DNA of 64,000 nt from NCBI RefSeq assembly GCF_015751785.1, contig NZ_JADOTY010000001.1:2418001-2482000 (forward strand), written 5' to 3'. Below are positions 17,850 through 26,332 of this stretch, one piece after another. Made by a program: the position numbers and the translations under genes. This stretch comes from Micromonospora vinacea (lineage in GTDB: Bacteria > Actinomycetota > Actinomycetes > Mycobacteriales > Micromonosporaceae). The notes below the pieces were generated by a model. It ran no database searches, was not told the origin of the DNA, and saw nothing but the letters and a program-made list of their open reading frames with translations. Position 1 is the stretch's first letter; every line of letters begins with the position of its first letter.

Positions 17850-18719
17850 GTGACCGAGGCGAGTGACCACAGCGACGAGGCCGACGGCGCCGATCTCGGC
17901 CCGGTGCTCCGCGCGCTGCGTCGGCGAGCCGACCTGAGTCAACGGCAGTTGGCCGAGAAATCCGGGGTGCCGCAGCCGACGCTGGCCCGGATCGAGTCGG
18001 GGCGGTCGGTCGATCCCCGATTCCGGACGGTGGAACGCCTCGTCCAGGCGGCGGGTGGGCAGTTGGCCATCGGCGTTCCACCATCTGTCTCCGGCGTTAC
18101 CGAGCCCACGCCGGTTCCGCACGACGACATGCGGGACGGGGCAGACCGTCGGTACCCGGCTCACCTGGACGTCTGGCCGGTCCACGAGCCTCGGGACTGG
18201 CCCGGCGCCTGGTGGGCGGAGTGGTACAGGTTGCCGCCTGAGCGGTATCCACTTCCGCTGCCACCGGCCGCGTATGAGCTGAACCGGCGTTATCGCGACA
18301 ACCGGCGGTGGGCCGCCGAGATCCGGCGGACCACGCAGGTGCGCTGGGTGGTCGGCAGCGACCTGCCGGCCACCTGCTGGCGGTACGTCGCCGAACTGCC
18401 CGCCGGGCAACTGGTTGGTGAGCTGCGGGCCCACGAGCGGAGCCCGTTCCTGGAGTACGGGGAGTGGCATCCGGACCAGCCGGAGCGGGAGATGGTGCTC
18501 GACGGCGTGCTCGTTGATCCCCGGTACCGACGGTTGGGGCTCGGGCGTCGGCTGGTGACCGCACTGCTGACCGGGATGCGCGAGGCGGGCATCGACGACG
18601 CGGCCGCAGTCGCCGAGGGTTTCGGCACCGACCTGCTGCTGGCGTGCGGCTTCGACATCGAGGCACGCCGAGCAGCCGCACTGCGGCTGGGCCACCGTGA
18701 CAAACGCTGGTTCTCCTGA
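17850..18719 (+). CDS. XRE helix-turn-helix fused to GNAT acetyltransferase
   Basis: From the GTG at 17850 the product has 289 residues. Residues 16-72 are a Cro/C1-type helix-turn-helix (LSQRQLAEKSGVPQPTLARIESGR). A Pro/Trp-rich linker (about 80-150) joins it to a GNAT domain (about 165-285), whose acetyl-CoA loop is RRLGLGRRL near residue 228. The domain order is known in actinomycetes, but the acetyl acceptor is not. The frame is open upstream to 17691, across the intergenic repeat, which I take as chance. It probably couples DNA binding to acetylation or to acetyl-CoA sensing. Confidence 0.85.
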   Translation: MTEASDHSDEADGADLGPVLRALRRRADLSQRQLAEKSGVPQPTLARIESGRSVDPRFRTVERLVQAAGGQLAIGVPPSVSGVTEPTPVPHDDMRDGADRRYPAHLDVWPVHEPRDWPGAWWAEWYRLPPERYPLPLPPAAYELNRRYRDNRRWAAEIRRTTQVRWVVGSDLPATCWRYVAELPAGQLVGELRAHERSPFLEYGEWHPDQPEREMVLDGVLVDPRYRRLGLGRRLVTALLTGMREAGIDDAAAVAEGFGTDLLLACGFDIEARRAAALRLGHRDKRWFS

Positions 18720-18762
18720 GCGCGCCGCCGGGTCAGCGCCGCGCCGGGTCGGCGGAGGCCGG

Positions 18763-19413
18763 TCAGCGCAGGGCCGGGGCTGCCGCGGTCAGGGCGGCCA
18801 GGGCTTCGCGCAGCCGCCAGGCGTCCCGGTCGCGGGGGCCGATCGGGTTGGAGATGGTGCGCAGCTCGGCGAAGGGCACCCCGGCCTGCGCCGCGGCGAC
18901 CGCCACGCCGTACCCCTCCATGGCCTCGGCGACCGCTTCCGGATGCCTCCGGCGCAGCTCGTCGGTGCTGGCGGCGGTGCCGGTGACGGTGCTGACAGTG
19001 AGCACCGGACCGACCGTGGCCATCGGGAGGGCGGCCCGCAGCGCCGCCAGCAGGCCCGTGTCCGCCGGCACCCTGCCGCCGGCGCCGAGCAGCGCGGGCG
19101 GCATGCCCAACTCGTCGACGGGGATGAAGCCGTCGGGCGACTCGGCGCCCAGGTCGGCGGCGATGCTGGCGGTGCCGAGCACCGTGTCGCCGACCTCGGC
19201 CCGCCCGGTGAAGCCGCCCGCCACGCCGGCGCTGACCACCGCACGGTACGGGCGACCGGCGGCCTCGGCCAGCGCCAACAGCCGGGCGGTGGCGGCGCCG
19301 GCGACGGCCGGGCCCACACCGATCGGGGTGACGGTCACTGTGAGGTCGGTCAGCCCGGCGCGGACCGCGTCCGCCTCGGCCGGGACCGCCGTCACCACCA
19401 GCAGGCCGGTCAC
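18763..19413 (-). CDS. mqnB: Futalosine hydrolase, menaquinone pathway
   Basis: MqnB splits futalosine into hypoxanthine and dehypoxanthine futalosine. The product has 216 residues with the nucleoside phosphorylase-like fold: GLLVVTAVPAEADAV at the start, SAGVAGGF, an AEAMEGYGVA stretch with the catalytic-type acidic residues, and ELRTISNPIGPRD near the end. The GTG start at 19413 overlaps the stop of the upstream MFS gene as GTGA, so the two are translationally coupled. mqnD is nearby on the same strand. Confidence 0.92.
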   Translation of the reverse strand: MTGLLVVTAVPAEADAVRAGLTDLTVTVTPIGVGPAVAGAATARLLALAEAAGRPYRAVVSAGVAGGFTGRAEVGDTVLGTASIAADLGAESPDGFIPVDELGMPPALLGAGGRVPADTGLLAALRAALPMATVGPVLTVSTVTGTAASTDELRRRHPEAVAEAMEGYGVAVAAAQAGVPFAELRTISNPIGPRDRDAWRLREALAALTAAAPALR

Positions 19414-21011
19414 GAGAGCGGGCCGGGGGACTCGCGGCGGGTTTCGTCGTCGGCCCCGCCACCCGGGCCGCCAACCGCCGACGACGGGCGGTAGATGTGG
19501 TAGCCCGGCGGGGCGAGGCTCGGGTCGTCGTACTGCGGTGAGCTGGTCTGGGCCGGTGCTGGTGAGGTGGGGGCGGGATCGCCGGGCTCGTCGGTCAACT
19601 CGTCCTCGGTCAACTCGTCGTCGCCGAGCGGCCGGCCGGCCAGCTTCTCGCCGCGCAGCCGGGCGGCGGCCAGCACACCCCGGATCGCGGCCAGGACGCC
19701 CACCCCGGCGGCCACGGCGATGCCCATCCGACCGTCGAACGGCACCAGCCCGAGCCCGCCGCCGGCGACGAAGGCGAGCATCAGCACCGTCTCGGAGTGG
19801 GCGAAGGAACTGGCCCGCAACCGTTCCGGGATGCGCTCCTGGATCGAGGCGTCCACGGCCAGCTTCGCTATCCCGCTGACCATTGCGGCGACCAGGCAGA
19901 GCAGGGCGACCATCACCAGCGAGAACTGGATGACGGCGAGCACCGCCACCCCGGCCACGATGATCATGCTGCTGGACTGGATGGCGGTCGGCCGGTGGAT
20001 GCGCAGTCGGGTGCCGATGGCGGTGGCCAGGAAGGTGCCGACCGCGAGCGCGCCGCCGACCACGCCCAACGCCCACTCGGCGCCCAGATCCCGGCCGAAC
20101 ACCACTGTGGTCAGGTCGCCCTTCTTGATCGCGAAGGCGAGGAAGAGCAACAGGAAGCCGTAGAGCGCGCGCAGCGTCGCGGCGCCGATCAGGGTCGCGA
20201 TCACCAGCCGGCCGGACGGTCGGCCCCGGCCCAGGGGTCGATCGCCACCGCGGCGGCCCAGCGCGCGCAGTGGCCGAGGGACCCGTTCCGGTGGCTCCGA
20301 GTCGGCCTTCGGTGGCAGCCGCAGGGAGATCACCATGCCGACCAGGAAGATCACCGACGCGACCCGTAGCGGCCACTGCGGCCCGAACCAGAACGCGGCC
20401 AACCCGATCGGCGCCACCAGCGCACCCGCGACAGTGCCGTAGACGCTGGCCCGGGCACCCACCTGGGACAGGCCGAGGCCCTCCGGCAGCAGCCGGGGCA
20501 CCGCCGCGGAGCGGGCCACGCCGTACGCCCGGGAGAGCGCGAGCACCCCGAACGCGGCCGGATAGAGCCCGAAGCCGTGGATGTAGTCGGAGATCAACCA
20601 GGCCAGGAAGGCGCGGCCGAGCATCGTCGCGGCCAGGGCGTACCGCCGGCCGTGCCGGAAGTGATCCAGCAGCGGGCCCACCACCGGGGCGAGCATCGCG
20701 AACGGCACCATGGTCACCAGCAGGTAGAGCGCGACCTTGCTGCGGGCCTCACCGAGCGGCACGTTGAAGAAGATCGTGCCGGCCAGACCGATGGCGATCA
20801 GAGTGTCGCCGGCACAGGAGAGCGCGTGCAGGTCGAACAGGCGAACCATGCCGACCTCGCCACCGGCACCCCGGGCCCGGGCCCGACCGGCCCGGCGGGT
20901 CACCCAGCGGCCGCTGCCCAGCGAACCGCGCAACAGCAGACGAATGGCGCGAATGCCGGTGCCGACGGTCCGCCCGAGGACGGAACGCCCGGAGCGGGAG
21001 TACGACGGCAT
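19410..21011 (-). CDS. MFS transporter coupled to mqnB
   Basis: The product has about 533 residues with about ten to twelve hydrophobic segments (roughly 45-440) and a long acidic, Pro/Ser/Thr-rich cytoplasmic tail (about 450-533, DDELTEDELTDEPGD). The ATG at 21011 is preferred because GAGG lies nine nt ahead; ATG 21020 is an alternative. The loop RHGRRYALAATMLGRAFLAW fits the conserved MFS loop. The stop overlaps the mqnB start by 4 bp, which suggests a substrate linked to menaquinone or purine metabolism, but no substrate can be read from the sequence. The promoter region is shared with the divergent DUF3027 gene. Confidence 0.85.
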   Translation of the reverse strand: MPSYSRSGRSVLGRTVGTGIRAIRLLLRGSLGSGRWVTRRAGRARARGAGGEVGMVRLFDLHALSCAGDTLIAIGLAGTIFFNVPLGEARSKVALYLLVTMVPFAMLAPVVGPLLDHFRHGRRYALAATMLGRAFLAWLISDYIHGFGLYPAAFGVLALSRAYGVARSAAVPRLLPEGLGLSQVGARASVYGTVAGALVAPIGLAAFWFGPQWPLRVASVIFLVGMVISLRLPPKADSEPPERVPRPLRALGRRGGDRPLGRGRPSGRLVIATLIGAATLRALYGFLLLFLAFAIKKGDLTTVVFGRDLGAEWALGVVGGALAVGTFLATAIGTRLRIHRPTAIQSSSMIIVAGVAVLAVIQFSLVMVALLCLVAAMVSGIAKLAVDASIQERIPERLRASSFAHSETVLMLAFVAGGGLGLVPFDGRMGIAVAAGVGVLAAIRGVLAAARLRGEKLAGRPLGDDELTEDELTDEPGDPAPTSPAPAQTSSPQYDDPSLAPPGYHIYRPSSAVGGPGGGADDETRRESPGPLS

Positions 21012-21117
21012 GTCCACCATCCTCGCCCATCTGATCCGGGTACGCCCCACCACTGCTGGGAAAGGTTCCCCGGGAGTCCCTGTCACCCCTGCGAGGCGCA
21101 TGGGGAACAATGGTCGG

Positions 21118-21939
21118 GTGACCAGGCCCGCCTCCACCCGTGCCGCCCGTCTCGACCAGGTCTGCGCCGCCGCCGTCGAGGTGGCCCGCGCCGGCATCAC
21201 CGAGGTGGACGCCGACGATGTCGGCGACCACCTGCAGGTCGTGGCCGAGGGTGATCGACTGGTCACCCACTACTTCGAATGTCGCCTCGCCGGCTACAAC
21301 GGCTGGCGCTGGGCGGTCACCGTCACCCGGGTGCCGCGCAGCAAGACGGTGACCATCTGCGAGACGGTGTTGCTGCCCGGCCCGGACGCGCTGCTCGCGC
21401 CCGGCTGGCTGCCCTGGCAGGAGCGGCTCAAGCCGGGCGACCTGGGTCCGGGTGACCTGCTCCCGACCTCGCCCGACGACGATCGACTGGTCCCCGGCTA
21501 CCTGCTCTCCGACGACCCGGCGGTCGAGGAGACGGCGTGGGAGCTGGGCCTCGGGCGCGCCCGCGTGCTCTCCCGGGAGGGCCGCATCGACACGGCGCAG
21601 CGCTGGTACGACGGTGACCACGGCCCCGCCGCGGCCATCTCGACCGCCGCTCCGGCCGCCGCCCGCTGCGGCACCTGCGGCTTCTACCTGCCGCTGGCCG
21701 GCGCGATGCGGCAGGCCTTCGGGGCGTGCGGCAACTTCTACGCCCCCGACGACGGCCGGGTGGTGAGCGCCGATCACGGGTGCGGTGCCCACTCCGAGAC
21801 GTTGATCGAGGCGGCCGAGACCGCTGTCGACGAGCTGCCCACGGTGTACGACGACAGCGCGGTGGAGGCCATGTCGGTCAGCCGGGCCGCGGGCTCGGTG
21901 GAGGCGGCTGAGCCGGCGGAGCCGTACGGGCACTCCTGA
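21118..21939 (+). CDS. DUF3027 family protein
   Basis: The product has 273 residues from the GTG at 21118 (an in-frame ATG at 21100 is possible). It matches the actinobacterial DUF3027 pattern: VTHYFECRLAGYNGWRWAVT, VLLPGPDALLAPGWLPWQER and GPGDLLPT. About residues 180-230 hold C-x2-C (RCGTCGFY), GACGNF and HGCGAH, a likely zinc-binding cluster. The function of the family is unknown. It is divergent from the MFS-mqnB unit. Confidence 0.88.
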   Translation: MTRPASTRAARLDQVCAAAVEVARAGITEVDADDVGDHLQVVAEGDRLVTHYFECRLAGYNGWRWAVTVTRVPRSKTVTICETVLLPGPDALLAPGWLPWQERLKPGDLGPGDLLPTSPDDDRLVPGYLLSDDPAVEETAWELGLGRARVLSREGRIDTAQRWYDGDHGPAAAISTAAPAAARCGTCGFYLPLAGAMRQAFGACGNFYAPDDGRVVSADHGCGAHSETLIEAAETAVDELPTVYDDSAVEAMSVSRAAGSVEAAEPAEPYGHS

Positions 21940-21975
21940 TCGTCCGCGCCGGTGTGCTCCGGCGCGGTGCCCAGC

Positions 21976-22221
21976 TCACCTCGCGCGGCGGCGGCGTCGG
22001 TTGGCGTCGTGCCGCATCATCACGGCGAGGCCCGGAAAGCCCCACAGGAAGCCGGCGAGGCAGGTCCAGAGCCAGTTCTGGTGACCGTGGTCGGTCAGCC
22101 AACCCCGGAAGAAGATCAGCAGGACCAGCCCGGCCACCGCCCACGCGACCAACCCGGCGAGGGCGAACGGCACCATCGGCGGGTCCAGGGGCGCGGGCCG
22201 CGGTGGCTGCTCGTTCGGCAT
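21976..22221 (-). CDS. DUF2530 family small membrane protein
   Basis: The product has 81 residues: a Pro-rich N-terminus (PPRPAPLDPP), two hydrophobic segments (about 17-38 and 49-67) and a basic RRRRRAR end. This is the layout of actinobacterial DUF2530 proteins, whose function is unknown. The gene is convergent with the DUF3027 gene (36-bp gap) and divergent from the purine permease gene (88-bp gap). Confidence 0.78.
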   Translation of the reverse strand: MPNEQPPRPAPLDPPMVPFALAGLVAWAVAGLVLLIFFRGWLTDHGHQNWLWTCLAGFLWGFPGLAVMMRHDANRRRRRAR

Positions 22222-22309
22222 TCGGCAAGCGTACGGGATCTACTTCCCCTGCCCGCCGACGATCTGGGACGATGCGCGCGACAACCGGAAGATCACCTGC
22301 GAGGACCTG

Positions 22310-23788
22310 ATGGCAGTAGCGCCGCCCGAGAACGGCACACCTCCCAACCCCGCTCATCCGCGTAACGGTTTCGACCGGTTCTTCGAGATTTCGGCCCGCG
22401 GCTCGACGTTGAGCCGTGAGGTACGCGGTGGCCTGGCGACCTTCTTCACGATGGCGTACATCGTGGTGCTCAACCCGCTGATCCTGGGTGGCGCCGTCGA
22501 CGGTGACGGCAAGAGTCTCCCGATTCCCGCGCTGGCTGCGGCGACCGCGCTGGTCGCCGGCCTGATGACCATCCTGATGGGCGTGGTCGGCCGGTTCCCG
22601 CTGGCGCTCGCCGCCGGTCTGGGCGTCAACGCCCTGGTGGCGTACGAGATCGCTCCCGAGATGACCTGGGCCGACGCGATGGGCCTGGTGGTGATCGAGG
22701 GTCTGATCATTGCGGTGCTGGTGCTGACCGGTCTGCGGACCGCTGTGTTCCGCTCGGTGCCGACCCAGATGAAGACCGCTATCGGCGTGGGCATCGGCCT
22801 GTTCCTGACCATCATCGGCCTGGTGGACGCCGGCTTCGTCCGGCGCATCCCGGACGCCGCCAACACCACAGTTCCGGTCGGCCTGGGCATCGGCGGCAAG
22901 CTGGTGAGCTGGCCGATGCTGGTCTTCGTGGTGGGCCTGCTGATCACCCTGGTGCTGGTGGTCCGGCGGGTGAGGGGCGCGATCCTGATCGGCATCCTCG
23001 CCTCGACGGTGCTCGCGGTGATCGTGGAGGCGATCGGCAACATCGGCCCGTCGTTCGTCAACGGTCAGCCCAACCCGAAGGGCTGGTCGCTGAACGTGCC
23101 GGAGCTGCCCAAGTCGGTGGTCGACCTGCCGGACCTGTCGCTTCTCGGCAAGTTCAACGTGCTCGACTCGTGGGGCCGGGCCGGTTGGCTGGTCGTGCTG
23201 ATGTTCATCTTCACGCTGTTGATCACGGACTTCTTCGACACGATGGGCACGATGGTCGCGGTCGGCCAGGAGGGTGGGCTGCTCGACGAGCAGGGCACCC
23301 CGCCGAAGGCCAAGGAGATCCTGTTGGTCGACTCGATCGCGGCGGCGGCCGGCGGTGCGGCCAGCACCTCCAGCAACACGTCGTACATCGAGAGCGCCGC
23401 CGGTGTCGCGGAGGGTGCGCGGACCGGTGTGGCCAACCTGGTCACCGGCGCGCTCTTCCTGCTCGCGATGTTCCTGGCGCCGCTGGTCGTGATCGTGCCG
23501 TTCGAGGCGGCGTCGACGGCCCTGGTGGTGGTCGGGTTCCTGATGATGACAGCGGTGCGGACGATCGACTGGTCCGACTACGAGATCGCCATCCCGGCGT
23601 TCCTCACGATCGTGCTGATGCCGTTCACCTACTCGATCTCCAACGGGATCGGCGCCGGTCTGATCACCTTCGTGGTGGTCAAGCTGGCGCGGGGCAAGGC
23701 CCGGGAGATCCACCCGTTGCTGTACGGGGTGGCCGCGCTCTTCGTGCTGTACTTCCTGCGTGGGCCGATCGAGTCCCTGGTGCTCTGA
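22310..23788 (+). CDS. NCS2-family purine (guanine/hypoxanthine) permease, AzgA type
   Basis: This is a proton-coupled purine importer of the plasma membrane, 492 residues with about 12-14 membrane segments. Conserved stretches include RGGLATFFTMAYIVVLNP near residue 40, GLGVNA near 103, the DFFDTMGTM segment near 307 and TSSNTSYIESAAGVAEG near 355, all typical of the AzgA branch rather than UraA. Hypoxanthine released by MqnB (gene at 18763) is a possible link, but there is no operon between them. A strong hairpin follows the gene. Confidence 0.92.
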   Translation: MAVAPPENGTPPNPAHPRNGFDRFFEISARGSTLSREVRGGLATFFTMAYIVVLNPLILGGAVDGDGKSLPIPALAAATALVAGLMTILMGVVGRFPLALAAGLGVNALVAYEIAPEMTWADAMGLVVIEGLIIAVLVLTGLRTAVFRSVPTQMKTAIGVGIGLFLTIIGLVDAGFVRRIPDAANTTVPVGLGIGGKLVSWPMLVFVVGLLITLVLVVRRVRGAILIGILASTVLAVIVEAIGNIGPSFVNGQPNPKGWSLNVPELPKSVVDLPDLSLLGKFNVLDSWGRAGWLVVLMFIFTLLITDFFDTMGTMVAVGQEGGLLDEQGTPPKAKEILLVDSIAAAAGGAASTSSNTSYIESAAGVAEGARTGVANLVTGALFLLAMFLAPLVVIVPFEAASTALVVVGFLMMTAVRTIDWSDYEIAIPAFLTIVLMPFTYSISNGIGAGLITFVVVKLARGKAREIHPLLYGVAALFVLYFLRGPIESLVL

Positions 23789-23801
23789 GCTGAGCTGCGT
23801 C

Positions 23802-23833
23802 CGGGCGGGGAGTCGATCGGGATTCCCCGCCCG
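23802..23833 (+). terminator. Hairpin terminator after the purine permease
   Basis: A 10-bp perfect stem (CGGGCGGGGA with TCCCCGCCCG) with a 12-nt loop starts 14 nt after the permease stop codon. Confidence 0.75.
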
Positions 23834-23890
23834 TACCATCTGAATCCCCTCGTGAGCCTGGTCATAACGGATGTCGTTAGCCATGCTCAT

Positions 23891-23905
23891 TAGTTAAGCT
23901 AACTA
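23891..23905. promoter_or_regulatory. MarR-type operator next to the start codon
   Basis: TAGTTAAGCTAACTA has inverted arms TAGTTA/TAACTA around AGC and ends two nt before the GTG start of the MarR gene. A further GTTAGC lies about 20 nt upstream (near 23876), in a clearly AT-rich patch. Autoregulation is inferred from family habit and position. A very short or leaderless transcript is possible. Confidence 0.65.
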
Positions 23906-23907
23906 CT

Positions 23908-24357
23908 GTGACGGAGCGGACGGTGACGGCGGAACGCGTGCCACCGGCGCAGCTGGCTCCCCAGCTGCGTGATGCGATCACCCGACTCAACCGGCGGGTC
24001 CGACAGGCCCGACCGGTCGGCGACCTCACGGTCACCCAGGTCTCCGCGCTCACCAGCCTGCGGCTGGCGGGCGCGATGACCCCCCGGGAACTGGCCGACG
24101 TGGAGCGGGTGCAGCCGCCGACGATGACCAAGATCGTCGGGAAGTTGGAGGACCGCGGTCTCGTGCGGCGGACCCCCCATCCGACCGACGGGCGGCAGGT
24201 CATCCTCGCGGCGACCGAAGGAGGGCAGGCCGTGCTCGACCAGTTCGAGCGGGCCCGCGACGAGTGGCTGGCCCACCGGCTGGCCGCACTCGACGAGGAC
24301 GAACGGGAGACCCTGCAGAGGGCCGCCGAGATTCTTCAGCAGCTCGCTCGCGCCTGA
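23908..24357 (+). CDS. MarR-family transcriptional regulator
   Basis: The product has 149 residues. The winged helix runs from VTQVSALTSLRLAG (about 46) through the recognition helix RVQPPTMTKIVGKLEDRGLV to the wing DGRQVILAATEGG, the standard MarR signature, flanked by dimerisation helices. The GTG start directly follows a dyad that is probably its own operator. The next gene, 72 bp on, is an MFS exporter-type gene, so the likely role is control of a drug or metabolite exporter. Confidence 0.92.
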   Translation: MTERTVTAERVPPAQLAPQLRDAITRLNRRVRQARPVGDLTVTQVSALTSLRLAGAMTPRELADVERVQPPTMTKIVGKLEDRGLVRRTPHPTDGRQVILAATEGGQAVLDQFERARDEWLAHRLAALDEDERETLQRAAEILQQLARA

Positions 24358-24429
24358 GCCGCACCCGCGCCACCGGGTCCGTGCCGTCACCTGTCGATGA
24401 CGCGTACGTCCGGAGGAGGCGCACCAAGA

Positions 24430-25713
24430 GTGCAGGCGAAGCTGAGCACGATGTTCCAGTCCCTACAGGTCCGCAACTACCGCCTCTTCGCATCCGGGCA
24501 GCTGATCAAGTTGATCGGCGTCTGGATGATGTTCATCGCCCAGGACTGGCTCGTCCTCGAGCTCTCCAACAACTCGGCGACCGCGCTCGGCGTGGTCACC
24601 GCCTGCCAGTTCACCCCGGTGCTCCTGCTCACCCTGCTCTCCGGCCGGCTCGCCGACCGGTACGACAAGCGGGTGTTGCTCTTCGCCGCCAACGCCTTCT
24701 GGAGCCTCCTGGCGCTCGGCATGTCGCTGCTGGTCCTCACCGACCTGGTACAGCTCTGGCACGTCTTCGCCTTCGCCGCGCTGCTCGGCACTGCCAACGC
24801 GGTGGAGACCCCGGTCCGGCAGGCGTTCGTCTCCGAACTGGTCGGCACGCCGCTGCTGCCCAACGCGCTGTCGCTGAACGCCGCCGTGTTCAACTCCGCC
24901 CGGATCGTCGGCCCGGCCGTGGCCGGCCTGGCCATCGCCGCGTTCGACGTGGGCCCGGTCTTCCTCTTCACCGCTGTCAGCTCCATCGCGCCCCTGGTCA
25001 ACGTGGTCCGGATGCGCACGGCCGATCTGCACCGCGATGCCCTGCTGCCGCGCGACGAGCGGGCGTCCGCCCGGGTCGTCGACGGCCTGCGGTACGTGTG
25101 GCGTCGCCCCGACCTGCTGCTGCCAATGGCGATCATGTCGGTGATCGGCATGTCGCTGTTCAACTTCCAGCTCACCCTGGCCGCGCTGGCGAAGACGGTC
25201 TTCCACACCGGTGCCGCCTCCTTCGGCCTGTTCAGCACGGCACTGGCCGTCGGCGCGCTCGGCGGCGCGCTCAGCGGCACCGGTCGGCGTAGCCGCCCGT
25301 CGGTGTGGCTGGTGCTCGGCGCGGCGATCGCCTGCGCCAGCTTCGGCACCCTGGTCGGCCTCTCCACGGCGTACTGGCTGGTCGTGGTGCTGCTGGTGCC
25401 GACCGGCTTCTGCATGGTCTTCTTCGCCCAGGCCGCCAACCAGCGGATCCAGATGGGCGTCGACGCGGCCTTCCGGGGACGGGTGATGGCCCTGTGGGTG
25501 CTGGTGTTCCTGGGCACCAACCCGGTCGGCGCGCCGCTCATCGGCTGGGTCGCGGAGCACTACGGTGCCGGTGCCAGCATCTGGATGGGCGGGCTCATCT
25601 CGCTGGCCGCCGCGGTGATCGCCCTCACCTGGCAGCTCCGCCACTCCGGTGCCCGGCTGCGGTTCCGGGTTCTGCCGATGCCCCGTTTCTACGTCACCTC
25701 CGCCGACTGCTGA
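24430..25713 (+). CDS. MFS transporter, MFS_3 exporter type
   Basis: The GTG at 24430 is chosen because GGAGGAGG (24412-24419) ends 10 nt ahead; an ATG at 24397 is in frame but lacks a ribosome site. The product has 427 residues with twelve predicted membrane segments, starting FQSLQVRNYRLFASGQLI, with SGRLADRYDKRVLL (loop 2-3 motif) and GRVMALWVLVFLGTNPVGAPLIG, typical of the enterobactin-exporter-like MFS_3 group. It lies behind the MarR gene and is probably repressed by it. The substrate is unknown. Confidence 0.88.
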   Translation: MQAKLSTMFQSLQVRNYRLFASGQLIKLIGVWMMFIAQDWLVLELSNNSATALGVVTACQFTPVLLLTLLSGRLADRYDKRVLLFAANAFWSLLALGMSLLVLTDLVQLWHVFAFAALLGTANAVETPVRQAFVSELVGTPLLPNALSLNAAVFNSARIVGPAVAGLAIAAFDVGPVFLFTAVSSIAPLVNVVRMRTADLHRDALLPRDERASARVVDGLRYVWRRPDLLLPMAIMSVIGMSLFNFQLTLAALAKTVFHTGAASFGLFSTALAVGALGGALSGTGRRSRPSVWLVLGAAIACASFGTLVGLSTAYWLVVVLLVPTGFCMVFFAQAANQRIQMGVDAAFRGRVMALWVLVFLGTNPVGAPLIGWVAEHYGAGASIWMGGLISLAAAVIALTWQLRHSGARLRFRVLPMPRFYVTSADC

Positions 25714-25809
25714 GGTTTACCACCGGCGCCGGCCGCGTCCGGTTGCGCGGATCGCGCGGATGCGGCGAAACCGGTGGCGGGGTGGCACGGTGGGGCTTAG
25801 CGTCGATAC

Positions 25810-26319
25810 GTGGGAGTCGGACGCGCGCTGATGCTGGCCCTGGCGTTCCTCGCCGTGGCCACTCTGCCGGCGGCGTTCGCCCTGCTCTTCTGCTACGACG
25901 AGATCCTCGACCGGGTGGTCTGCGGCTGGTCCGAGTGGCGTGACCGCCGCCGGGAGAAACGCACCATCGCCCGTCTCGACCGGGCCATCGAGGCCGACGC
26001 GCTGACCCGGGACATCGACCTCAGCGAGTTCGACAGCGCTGACCGTCGGCCGCTGGAGCAGCTCGCCGCCGACCTGCGCCGTCTCGGCGGTCAGCGGGTC
26101 GGCGGCAGCGGTCGCTCGATGGTCTGGCACAGCGCACTGCTCCAGGCGTACGACGACCGGCTTCGCCTCGCCTGCCGCGCCCTCGGCATCGCCGAACACC
26201 TCGCCGAGCTGGAGGGCGTAGATCAGGAGATCGAGCGGGTCCGGGTGGAGGGCGTGCTGCACGCCGCCGGGCTGGCCCTGCCGGCGGCCCGAGCTGGGCT
26301 CCGGCAGCGGCACCGCTGA
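25810..26319 (+). CDS. Membrane-anchored helical protein of unknown function
   Basis: The product has 169 residues. The first 28 form one hydrophobic segment (LMLALAFLAVATLPAAFALL), followed by a charged helical region (WRDRRREKRTIARLDRAIEA) that should lie in the cytoplasm. The rest is helical and soluble, rich in Arg, Leu and Ala. I do not recognise a named family. The gene ends 13 bp before the 2'-5' RNA ligase gene and probably shares its transcript. Confidence 0.7.
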   Translation: MGVGRALMLALAFLAVATLPAAFALLFCYDEILDRVVCGWSEWRDRRREKRTIARLDRAIEADALTRDIDLSEFDSADRRPLEQLAADLRRLGGQRVGGSGRSMVWHSALLQAYDDRLRLACRALGIAEHLAELEGVDQEIERVRVEGVLHAAGLALPAARAGLRQRHR

Positions 26320-26332
26320 GCGGCCGCACACT

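Noticed and set aside
21878..23890. Long minus-strand frame opposite the purine permease
   Set aside because: His/Gln/Arg/Asp-rich low-complexity translation with no ribosome site and no motif; it is antisense to a clear NCS2 permease.
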